Source: MWDF01 sp964577435 (lineage in GTDB: Bacteria; Bacillota; DTU025; MWDF01). Taken from it: a stretch of DNA of 8,620 nucleotides. Numbering within the stretch: the first letter of the stretch is position 1; each line of letters starts with the position of its first letter. Under the pieces are notes generated by a model. It ran no database searches. It was not told the DNA's origin and was given only the letters and a program-made list of their open reading frames with translations. Location: assembly GCA_964577435.1 (NCBI GenBank), contig CAZNZD010000069.1, positions 1 to 8,620 on the forward strand, in the 5' to 3' direction. This document shows, piece after piece, positions 1 to 5,673 of this stretch. The position numbers and the translations under genes were made by a program.

Positions 1-915
1 ACGAACTACAGGTTGTTCGCTGACGGGTCAGTAATGACCGAGAAGTACGTCTGGAGCCAGCTAAAACGCGATTGGACGATGTATGCGAGCACTGAGGCTG
101 TTAAGCCTGAGCCGCCGGCTGTAACCTCTCCTTCAATGTCAACGTTCGGGTTCGCATTCGGGGGCACCCTCGGAAACGACGCTGCCGCCCTGCTTGCGGT
201 GTCCAGAATCAAGGCTACATCGGCGTCAGGCAAGACGCAGGACATTGCGATAGGCGACTCCGGACGCTGGTTGATTGAGCCCGGGATGCTCTCATCAGGC
301 CTCTGGGAGCTTTCCGTAGTGCTGATTGACGGAAGGCAGGGACCCGCTTCAGCAGTGATAGTAATCCCTGCCCTGGAGGCCGCCGGCAGGCCGGTCATAA
401 GCGGCGTTCCCAGGATGCTATTCGTAGATTCCTATATCCAGCTTACCGGCGAGAAGCTCTCCTCGAAGGTCTACCCGAGAGTCCCTGATGTGCTTCTTGC
501 ATCGGAACGCGATGCCGTCCTCATCGAACCGTATGCGTTCTCGGACCGGGAGCTGCTGACAGGCATCGCCGCGGGAACACCGATCGGAGGAGCCGGCATC
601 CTGATCAACAGCGGAGATGGCACATCCGAAGGGAAGGGGACCTCCATAGCCTCCTTTGATATCATCGTCCCTGAGACCATTCACATCGGCTATGACTTCC
701 TGGTGACCATCAAGCTTTCAGGGCTGACTGACAAGATGCTCAAGGAGAGCTTCAGTGCGATAATCACCGTAAGCGGCACGGCCAGGTTCAAGGGGACGGA
801 TTCGAAGGACGTGCTTGTTGAGCTGGTCAATGGCACTGCATATCTGATCGCAAGGGCAGAATCCCAGGGGCAGTTCTTCATCTCAGGAAGGCTTGTGAAC
901 CTTCCCGAGTATTGA
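1..915 (+). CDS. Hypothetical beta-rich, Ig-like surface protein (5' end outside window)
   Basis: The reading frame is open from the first base, so this is the last 304 residues of a longer gene; the TTG at position 13 is probably an internal leucine. I do not recognise a named family. Residues about 1-35 form a separate aromatic-rich piece, followed by a proline-rich linker (about 34-43). Residues about 44-122 read like a bacterial Ig-like domain: a GRWLIEP turn, then a stretch resembling the 'adverse strand, D-G, A-V-I-V-I-P' ending of such repeats. Residues about 218-300 (FDIIVPETIHIGYDFLVTIK and onwards) have the alternating pattern of an invasin or cohesin-like beta sandwich. There is almost no cysteine and no membrane segment in the visible part. 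A secreted or cell-surface role is inference from composition; any signal peptide would lie upstream. The gene converges on the glycosyltransferase and ends at a strong hairpin. Confidence 0.7.
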   Translation, partial: TNYRLFADGSVMTEKYVWSQLKRDWTMYASTEAVKPEPPAVTSPSMSTFGFAFGGTLGNDAAALLAVSRIKATSASGKTQDIAIGDSGRWLIEPGMLSSGLWELSVVLIDGRQGPASAVIVIPALEAAGRPVISGVPRMLFVDSYIQLTGEKLSSKVYPRVPDVLLASERDAVLIEPYAFSDRELLTGIAAGTPIGGAGILINSGDGTSEGKGTSIASFDIIVPETIHIGYDFLVTIKLSGLTDKMLKESFSAIITVSGTARFKGTDSKDVLVELVNGTAYLIARAESQGQFFISGRLVNLPEY

Positions 916-935
916 TCGGACGAGCCGGACAAGTA

Positions 936-968
936 ACGCGGCGGGGTACCTGCCCCGCCGCGTCTTCT
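936..968. terminator. Hairpin terminator between convergent genes
   Basis: An 11-bp perfect G+C-rich stem (936-946 pairing with 953-963) encloses a 6-base loop and is followed on the plus strand by TCTTCTT. It starts 20 bases after the stop of the upstream surface-protein gene and directly abuts the stop of the convergent glycosyltransferase gene. The T-rich tail is clearer for plus-strand transcripts; on the minus strand the stem lies just after the stop codon, so it may act in both directions. Confidence 0.75.
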
Positions 969-2209
969 TATATCAGCTTGACCACCGGTTTCGGCATCTT
1001 CCTTCCCTTCCAGCTGGACTTGCCGAACAAAGCATGCCCAACTGAGTTGAGCGCCATCAGGAACCAGGAAACAAACATAAGCGGATAGAGGAATGCTAGC
1101 CAGATGGGCAGCTTCGTCTTGATGTGGACGATCAGCCAGAGCGCAAGGGAAAGGCCAATCAACACAGCAGCCCTCGAAGCAAGCGCAGGATCGGCCGTCC
1201 AGTTCGCCGCCAGATAGGCAAACGGCAGGAGCACCGATAAAAGCATCGCCGCAAACACGCCGACAAAAGGTATAACCCTGAACTCGAACGCAGCGAACAT
1301 GTTCTTACCGAAGCCGGCGAATGCCTCTTTCATGCTGTGGTACATCCTAACGTGGACTGCCTCAGTGGCATCCACCATGACCACCTTCATGCCTCTGCCC
1401 TTCATGAGCTTAGCCAGGTCCTTGTCCAGCACTGCGTTGAACCTTACTGCACCGTGCCCCCCTACTTCGAAGTACTTCTCCCTCTTGAAGCACATGTACA
1501 TGCCGGCTGCAATCGAGGGGAACTTGAACCTGAAGTTATGCATAAGCACTGCCGGGAAGTAGCTCATCATGCCCCACGGGGCGAGCGTCACCGAGAGCAT
1601 CTCCCCGAAGGTGCCCAGATGGTGCTTCGCTATCCCGGAAATGCAGTCGGCGTCAGTCTTCTCGAAGACATCCAGCGTAGCTCCCAGCACGATCGGCTCG
1701 TGCCAGGTGTCAGCATCGAAGAACATGAGGTATTTGCCGTCCGAAGCTTCCGCAAGCTGCATGCATGCCCAGCACATACCGAGCCATCCCTCAGGAAGCG
1801 GCTTCCCGTTTATTACCTTCAGCCGACCATTCTCTTTGGATAGCCTTTCCAGGATTTCGCCGGTGGAATCGGTGGAGTTGTCGTTTAGTACGATCACCTC
1901 ATAGTTGCCGTACTCCTGTGACAGCAACCCGCGCACGCATCTTTCAATGTTGTTCTCCTCGTTTCTGGCAGGGACAAGAAGCGATACCCTTACATCCCTT
2001 CTCTGCTTCGGGCTTTTAAGCTTCGGGACAGCGAACAGGTTGGAGATGCAAATAAGGAGAAACGCCGCCCCCAGGGCGAAGAAGAGGAAGTATGCCTTGT
2101 CCATGAGCCATGTCGTGAAAACTGCCATCGTAAGATATCCCGCCTTCCGATAGCCGCCCTGGTCCAGTAAAGGCGGCATCCTTTGATCATCGAAACAACT
2201 ACCGGACAT
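968..2209 (-). CDS. Membrane-anchored family 2 glycosyltransferase (CrtQ/HpnB-like)
   Basis: This is an inverting GT-A fold transferase that probably adds a sugar to a lipid-type acceptor at the inner face of the membrane. Numbering from the ATG at 2209 (413 residues), a hydrophobic anchor lies at about 37-61. The nucleotide-sugar domain begins VSLLVPARNEE (about 75-85), with LNDNSTDST near 108-116. GKPLPEGWLGMCWA at about 135-148 is a block typical of the CrtQ and hopene-associated HpnB group. FFDADTWH (about 163-170) carries the DxD metal site, and LDKDLAK (about 261-267) is the likely acidic catalytic region. VRMYHSMKEAF (about 288-298) sits in the place of the RxxRW-like motif. Three or four C-terminal membrane helices follow (about 313-395). 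The start is uncertain: TTG at 2239 and ATG at 2128 are in frame, and none has an ideally spaced ribosome site. The acceptor is unknown, because no carotenoid or hopanoid gene is visible nearby. It is probably co-transcribed with the upstream GrpB fusion gene. Confidence 0.85.
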   Translation of the reverse strand: MSGSCFDDQRMPPLLDQGGYRKAGYLTMAVFTTWLMDKAYFLFFALGAAFLLICISNLFAVPKLKSPKQRRDVRVSLLVPARNEENNIERCVRGLLSQEYGNYEVIVLNDNSTDSTGEILERLSKENGRLKVINGKPLPEGWLGMCWACMQLAEASDGKYLMFFDADTWHEPIVLGATLDVFEKTDADCISGIAKHHLGTFGEMLSVTLAPWGMMSYFPAVLMHNFRFKFPSIAAGMYMCFKREKYFEVGGHGAVRFNAVLDKDLAKLMKGRGMKVVMVDATEAVHVRMYHSMKEAFAGFGKNMFAAFEFRVIPFVGVFAAMLLSVLLPFAYLAANWTADPALASRAAVLIGLSLALWLIVHIKTKLPIWLAFLYPLMFVSWFLMALNSVGHALFGKSSWKGRKMPKPVVKLI

Positions 2210-2236
2210 TATAGCAACCCGCTCCGGGCTTCGCCA

Positions 2237-2263
2237 CAAGGCCGGCCTTGCGACTGCCTCCTC
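2237..2263 (-). promoter_or_regulatory. Unpaired GAGGAGG site and 14-bp palindrome upstream of the glycosyltransferase
   Basis: On the minus strand a strong Shine-Dalgarno-like GAGGAGG (2263-2257) is followed by the perfect palindrome CAAGGCCGGCCTTG (2250-2237). No ATG, GTG or TTG lies 5-10 bases after the GAGGAGG. The first in-frame start is a TTG at 2239, 17 bases away and inside the palindrome. In RNA the palindrome could form a short hairpin. Whether this affects translation of the glycosyltransferase is inference; it may also be a protein-binding site or chance. Confidence 0.35.
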
Positions 2264-2287
2264 ATCAAGGGATATGAGCTCGACAGC

Positions 2288-3295
2288 CTAGAAGAACTCC
2301 TTCTCGTCGAATACCAGAGGAGCCTTGTCTGTCTCCCCAGACTCCACGACTTCCCCAATATAGATTCTGTGGTCTCCCGCATCGGCAGTCTGCCTTAACT
2401 CGCAGTCCATATATGCCGCGCATTGCTTGAGCACTGGAGAGCCCGTCCTCATGTATGTGACATCGACCTCCGACAGCCTGTCCACTTCCCTACCGCTTCC
2501 GAACCCGCAGCGCACTACAAGCTCGCGGCAGTCTGCAGAAAGGACGTTCACGGAGAAGCATCTTGCCTTCTCTATGAGCTCCCCTGTGAAATGTCTCTTG
2601 TTGATCGAGACGCATACCATCGGCGGCACCATCGACACCTGAGTCACCCATGCGGCCGTCATCCCGTTGGTCCGCCCTTCCGCCTTGACTCCGATGATGT
2701 ACACGCCGCAGGTCACCTTCCTGATTCTCGGCATCTCAACGTTATCCATTTCTCTCCTTTCAGGGGAGCTTCCCCCCTCGGCGAACAGCCCAAGCTTCCT
2801 GTAGATGCTCTCGATGAAAGGGGCCTTCTCTGCCATGTACCCGTCGATGTCTTCATGATGCATCTGCGCAGCCTCGGCCTTAACCTTCCCGTATTGCAGC
2901 ATGTCCTCCTCATGCGACATGAGGTGGTCCCTGAACCGCATATGCCTGAATAGCTCGTCGGATCCCCTCCTGCAAACATAAAGGTGATGCCGGAAGAGCT
3001 GCTCTGCGCCTTCATACCTGAAGCTCTCCCTTCCGGTGATCCCCTTATCGCCTTCGTAGGAGTAGCCAAGCTCCGCCAACCTATCCCTAATCAGGATGAA
3101 GTCTGCCCCATCGCTGATTACGATGTCGATGTCGATGATAGGCTTTGCCGCAAGGCCTGGTACCGACGTGCTTCCAACATGCTCGACTCCCTCTATGCTG
3201 TCTTTCATACCCGCAAGGAGCCGGTCGCGGATTAAGGCGAACTGCTTCGCCCATCCGGGGTCGTATCCGAGGACTTCCACCTTCTTGCCGGCCAT
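2288..3295 (-). CDS. GrpB/UPF0157 domain fused to flavin reductase-like (FMN-binding) domain
   Basis: A single 335-residue frame carries two domains that are normally separate proteins. Residues about 6-168 are a GrpB/UPF0157 domain, a nucleotidyltransferase-fold family of unclear substrate. It shows HVGSTSVPGLAAKPIIDIDI at 39-58, with the G-S and D-x-D of that fold, and ends KAPFIESIYRK like ordinary GrpB proteins. After a linker (about 170-182), residues 183-335 are a flavin reductase-like split-barrel domain that binds FMN. It contains VTCGVYIIG, then NGMTAAWVTQVS and PPMVCVSINK, closest in memory to the rubredoxin-associated NAD(P)H:flavin reductases of anaerobes. I chose the ATG at 3295 because TAAGGAG (3311-3305) lies 9 bases before it; the ATG at 3304 directly abuts that site. 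The ATG at 2749, at the domain junction, has its own strong ribosome site. The glycosyltransferase gene follows about 80 bases downstream. The physiological role of the fusion is unknown. Confidence 0.88.
   Translation of the reverse strand: MAGKKVEVLGYDPGWAKQFALIRDRLLAGMKDSIEGVEHVGSTSVPGLAAKPIIDIDIVISDGADFILIRDRLAELGYSYEGDKGITGRESFRYEGAEQLFRHHLYVCRRGSDELFRHMRFRDHLMSHEEDMLQYGKVKAEAAQMHHEDIDGYMAEKAPFIESIYRKLGLFAEGGSSPERREMDNVEMPRIRKVTCGVYIIGVKAEGRTNGMTAAWVTQVSMVPPMVCVSINKRHFTGELIEKARCFSVNVLSADCRELVVRCGFGSGREVDRLSEVDVTYMRTGSPVLKQCAAYMDCELRQTADAGDHRIYIGEVVESGETDKAPLVFDEKEFF
2747..2760 (-). promoter_or_regulatory. Internal ribosome binding site and ATG at the GrpB/flavin reductase junction
   Basis: On the minus strand AAAGGAG (2760-2754) lies 4 bases before an in-frame ATG (2749-2747). 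This would start a 153-residue protein containing exactly the flavin reductase domain. Translation from here would give a free reductase in addition to the full fusion. Its position in the linker suggests two formerly separate genes whose intervening stop was lost. Use of the site in the cell is inference. Confidence 0.55.
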
Positions 3296-3304
3296 CAGAA
3301 GCAT

Positions 3305-3311
3305 CTCCTTA
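3305..3311 (-). promoter_or_regulatory. Ribosome binding site deciding the GrpB fusion start
   Basis: TAAGGAG on the minus strand leaves 9 bases to the ATG at 3295 but none to the ATG at 3304. This favours the shorter protein beginning MAGKKVEVLG. Confidence 0.7.
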
Positions 3312-3338
3312 CGGCAGATGAGGTTGTATGCTATTAAT

Positions 3339-3344
3339 ATTATA
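3339..3344 (-). promoter_or_regulatory. Candidate -10 element for the GrpB/glycosyltransferase pair
   Basis: A perfect TATAAT reads on the minus strand at 3344-3339 inside an A+T-rich patch. It lies about 28 bases before the ribosome site of the GrpB fusion, which would give a short leader. No good -35 hexamer sits 16-18 bases upstream; the best match shares two of six bases with TTGACA. The site is therefore weak, activator-dependent or fortuitous. No convincing plus-strand promoter for the divergent transporter gene was found in the same gap. Confidence 0.4.
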
Positions 3345-3347
3345 GCC

Positions 3348-3382
3348 GCATGCAGCAGTAGTTCCTCATCCCTTTTGCATGC
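3348..3382. repeat. Short inverted repeat in the divergent intergenic region
   Basis: GCATGCA (3348-3354) and TGCATGC (3376-3382) are exact inverted copies separated by 21 bases, and each contains the palindrome GCATGC. They sit between the divergent GrpB and transporter genes, overlapping the spacer upstream of the TATAAT. A run of CTAG units follows at 3394-3404. An operator is possible, but the arms are short enough to arise by chance. Confidence 0.25.
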
Positions 3383-3430
3383 CGTGCGCCTTCTAGCTAG
3401 CTAGGCAAAGTTCTAACCTGGAGGTCGGCT

Positions 3431-4696
3431 ATGCTTCTCGCGCTTGCCATATTCATATCCACATACGCCGCAATGGTGGTCCTGCCAAGGTACAGGGCGT
3501 ATGTCGCCCTCGCTGCTGCGGCCGCTTTCATAGCCCTGGGCATACTTCCTTTCGGCCGGGTGCTTTCTTCAGTGGATTGGAATGTCCTTCTGATGATCGC
3601 AGGAACTATGGGAATCGCGAACCTCTTCATAGAATCTAGGATGCCCTCAAGGCTCGCCGACCTTATAATCATCAGGTTCCCGAGCGTTATGTGGAGCACC
3701 GTCATGCTGTCCCTTCTCGCTGGTCTGATCTCTGCCTTCGTCGACAATGTCGCGACAGTGCTCATGCTGGCCCCGGTAGCAGTAAGCATGGCCGTCAAGC
3801 TAGGCATCTCACCGGTTTCAAGCGTGATAGCCATTGCCGTCGCGTCGAACCTTGAAGGGGCGGCTACCCTTGTCGGAGACACGACATCGATACTTCTGGG
3901 CGGCCATGCAGGGATGGACTTTCTGGACTTCTTCTGGTTCAGCGGCCGCCCCGGCATATTCTGGGTCGTCCAGGCTGGCCTTATCGCATCGACTGCAGTG
4001 CTCATCCTGATATTCAGGAAACAGAGGATGTCAGCTAGGATATCGGGCATCACAGAGGTGAGGGACTACTTCCCGACTTTTCTTTTGGTTTCAACGATCG
4101 TGCTTCTCATACTTGCTTCATTCATACAGGAGAAGCCCTCCATGACCAACGGCATGATCTGCATCGCCCTTTTCGCTGCAGGCGTGGCAAGGCAGGCGAT
4201 CCGGCGTAGAAGGGCCTCAGTGATCAGGAACTCGCTGCTTCAGCTCGATTACTTCACTCTCATCCTTCTGGCTTCCCTGTTCGTGCTGATTGAGGGGATA
4301 AAGCAAGCCGGCGTCATTGACGCGATGGCAGATCTGATCCTTCGCCTTGGGGGAAGCTCGCCTTTTCTCATGTACAGCGTTCTCCTGTGGGCATCAGTCC
4401 TCTTCTCGGCCTTCGTCGACAATATACCTTTCGTGGCTGCAATGCTCCCCGTCGCATCCATCATCGCAGGAAGGATGGGGATAGAACCGTACGTCCTTTA
4501 CTTCGGCCTTCTGTGCGGGGCGACTCTCGGAGGAAACCTCACTCCCATAGGGGCGTCGGCGAACATCATGGCGATAGGCATCCTTAAAAAGCACGGCTAC
4601 GAGGTAAGCAACAGCCAGTACATGAGGCTTGGGATACCCTATACGCTCGCCGCTGTGGCGACGGCATATGCACTTGTATGGCTGATCTGGAGATAG
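3431..4696 (+). CDS. ArsB/NhaD-type (SLC13-like, ion transporter superfamily) membrane transporter
   Basis: This is a 421-residue polytopic inner-membrane protein of about 10-12 hydrophobic segments, the usual size for the family. It has two homologous halves. SAFVDNVATVLMLAPVA at 101-117 is matched by SAFVDNIPFVAAMLPVA at 326-342. A second conserved pair is ASNLEGAATLVGDTTSI (138-154) and GGNLTPIGASANI (368-380), the re-entrant loop regions that hold substrate in this superfamily. The family moves anions (arsenite, sulfate, dicarboxylates) or exchanges Na+ for H+; the substrate cannot be told here. No arsR, arsC or arsA gene is nearby, so an arsenic role is not supported. The ATG at 3431 follows GGAGGT (3420-3425) with 5 bases between. 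This is the first gene of a likely four-gene operon. Confidence 0.88.
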   Translation: MLLALAIFISTYAAMVVLPRYRAYVALAAAAAFIALGILPFGRVLSSVDWNVLLMIAGTMGIANLFIESRMPSRLADLIIIRFPSVMWSTVMLSLLAGLISAFVDNVATVLMLAPVAVSMAVKLGISPVSSVIAIAVASNLEGAATLVGDTTSILLGGHAGMDFLDFFWFSGRPGIFWVVQAGLIASTAVLILIFRKQRMSARISGITEVRDYFPTFLLVSTIVLLILASFIQEKPSMTNGMICIALFAAGVARQAIRRRRASVIRNSLLQLDYFTLILLASLFVLIEGIKQAGVIDAMADLILRLGGSSPFLMYSVLLWASVLFSAFVDNIPFVAAMLPVASIIAGRMGIEPYVLYFGLLCGATLGGNLTPIGASANIMAIGILKKHGYEVSNSQYMRLGIPYTLAAVATAYALVWLIWR

Positions 4697-4736
4697 CTTA
4701 ATAACGTGATCAGTTACAGGATAAGGGGTGCGTCAA

Positions 4737-5354
4737 ATGGACGGAAGGAAGATCATCTGCATCAGCAGGGAGCACGGCAGCGGCGGCCGCGAAGTCGCAG
4801 AGAGCCTCGCCTTGCGGCTGAACGTACCGTGCTACGACAAGAAGCTCCTGGAGAAGGTCTCATCGGACTTCGGCATATCGGAAAAGACGCTGGAGGAGGC
4901 TGATGAGAAGATCCTGAGATGGGCTGAGATGGGGTTCCCGATGGGCATTAGAAACCCCTACAAGGCCGACTACGACACTACCTACTACGTGATGAACGAC
5001 AGGATGTTCGACATGCAGGTTAGGACCATAAGGAAACTTGCAAGCGAGGGTTCCTGCGTCATCGTCGGCCGGGCGGCCCAGGAGGTGCTTAAGGACGACC
5101 CTGACATGGTAGCCGTGTTCGTTCATGCGGACATCGAGGACAGGGTCAGCAGGATCATGAGGCTTGAGGGATGCGAAAGGGCAAGGGCAGAGCGGCTCAT
5201 CAGGGACACGGACCGCAACAGGGTTAACTACCACAACTTCTACTCCTCAAGGAAATGGGGCAGATGCTCGTCATACGACTTCTCGGTGTCAACTTCCAGG
5301 TTCGGTGTGGAAGGGGCCGTAAGAATAATCCTTTCACTTATCGACATGTTGTAA
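4737..5354 (+). CDS. Cytidylate kinase-like family protein
   Basis: The 205-residue product matches the cytidylate kinase-like family (Cytidylate_kin2), P-loop proteins related to CMP kinase. The N-terminus ICISREHGSGGREVAESLA (7-25) carries the glycine-rich phosphate loop in the degenerate form typical of this family, rather than a classical GxxGxGKT. CYDKKLLEKV follows at about 32-41. VIVGRAAQEVL near 108-118 and the arginine-rich stretch near 138-155 (RIMRLEGCERARAERL) resemble the core strand and lid. Family members are common in anaerobes next to transport or regulatory genes, and their phosphate acceptor is largely uncharacterised. I chose the ATG at 4737 because AAGGGGTG lies 8 bases upstream; a GTG at 4728 would overlap that site. 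The gap after the transporter is 40 bases, which supports co-transcription. Confidence 0.85.
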   Translation: MDGRKIICISREHGSGGREVAESLALRLNVPCYDKKLLEKVSSDFGISEKTLEEADEKILRWAEMGFPMGIRNPYKADYDTTYYVMNDRMFDMQVRTIRKLASEGSCVIVGRAAQEVLKDDPDMVAVFVHADIEDRVSRIMRLEGCERARAERLIRDTDRNRVNYHNFYSSRKWGRCSSYDFSVSTSRFGVEGAVRIILSLIDML

Positions 5355-5381
5355 TATGATGCTCTCGTATCCAGATTTTGC

Positions 5382-5404
5382 GGCGGATGGGTCCTATTTC
5401 CGCC
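5382..5404 (+). other. Small intergenic hairpin
   Basis: GGCGGA (5382-5387) can pair with TCCGCC (5399-5404) around an 11-base loop, in the 75-base gap between the kinase-like gene and the 59-residue membrane protein gene. There is no following T run, so it does not look like a full terminator. It could moderate read-through or processing of the operon transcript. Confidence 0.25.
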
Positions 5405-5429
5405 AGCAGGGTAAGAGGAGGGCTAATAA

Positions 5430-5609
5430 ATGGCAAAGGTCTATCGCGAGGGCGGTCCTTCAGGCGCGATCTACGGGTTGGGCTTAATCGGCGCTGCCGT
5501 ATTCTTCATCTCGCAGGCCACAGGTTTCTGGAACGGCGTGGTGGGTTTCCTTAAGGCTATAGTCTGGCCCGCTTTCCTTGTTTACGAGCTCTTCAAGTCC
5601 CTAATCTAG
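5430..5609 (+). CDS. Small conserved-looking membrane protein, 59 residues
   Basis: The frame begins MAKVYREGGPSGAIYGLGLI and ends in KSLI before TAG. It is preceded by a strong ribosome site, GAGGAGG (5415-5421), 8 bases before the ATG. Two hydrophobic segments are visible, at about 14-29 (YGLGLIGAAVFFIS region) and about 37-55 (VVGFLKAIVWPAFLVYELF). They are separated by an aromatic TGFWNG turn, and a short charged N-terminus comes first. From memory, similar short proteins with this MAKVYREGGPSGA start are annotated as hypothetical in other prokaryotes, but I know of no assigned function. It sits in the same orientation between the kinase-like gene and the MFS gene, probably in their operon. 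Confidence that it is a real gene comes from the ribosome site, the composition and the co-directional context. Confidence 0.85.
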   Translation: MAKVYREGGPSGAIYGLGLIGAAVFFISQATGFWNGVVGFLKAIVWPAFLVYELFKSLI

Positions 5610-5673
5610 TATTTCAGGCGGGGGTCATATTCGACCGCTTCCAAAAAGCCTGCCGGAAGGGCATGGAGGTTAA

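Noticed and set aside
1337..1843. A 168-residue plus-strand frame opposite the glycosyltransferase gene.
   Set aside because: It lies entirely antisense to a gene with clear family motifs, and its histidine- and proline-rich translation is typical of a shadow frame.
2423..2953. A 176-residue plus-strand frame opposite the GrpB-flavin reductase gene.
   Set aside because: Antisense to two recognised domains; the translation has no family resemblance and no ribosome site.
3397..4053. A 218-residue minus-strand frame across the start of the transporter gene.
   Set aside because: Shadow of the transporter, which has a good ribosome site and conserved paired motifs on the other strand.
3431..4696. 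Arsenic resistance (arsB) as a specific assignment for the transporter.
   Set aside because: Only superfamily-level motifs are seen and no ars gene is nearby, so a substrate and gene symbol are not justified.
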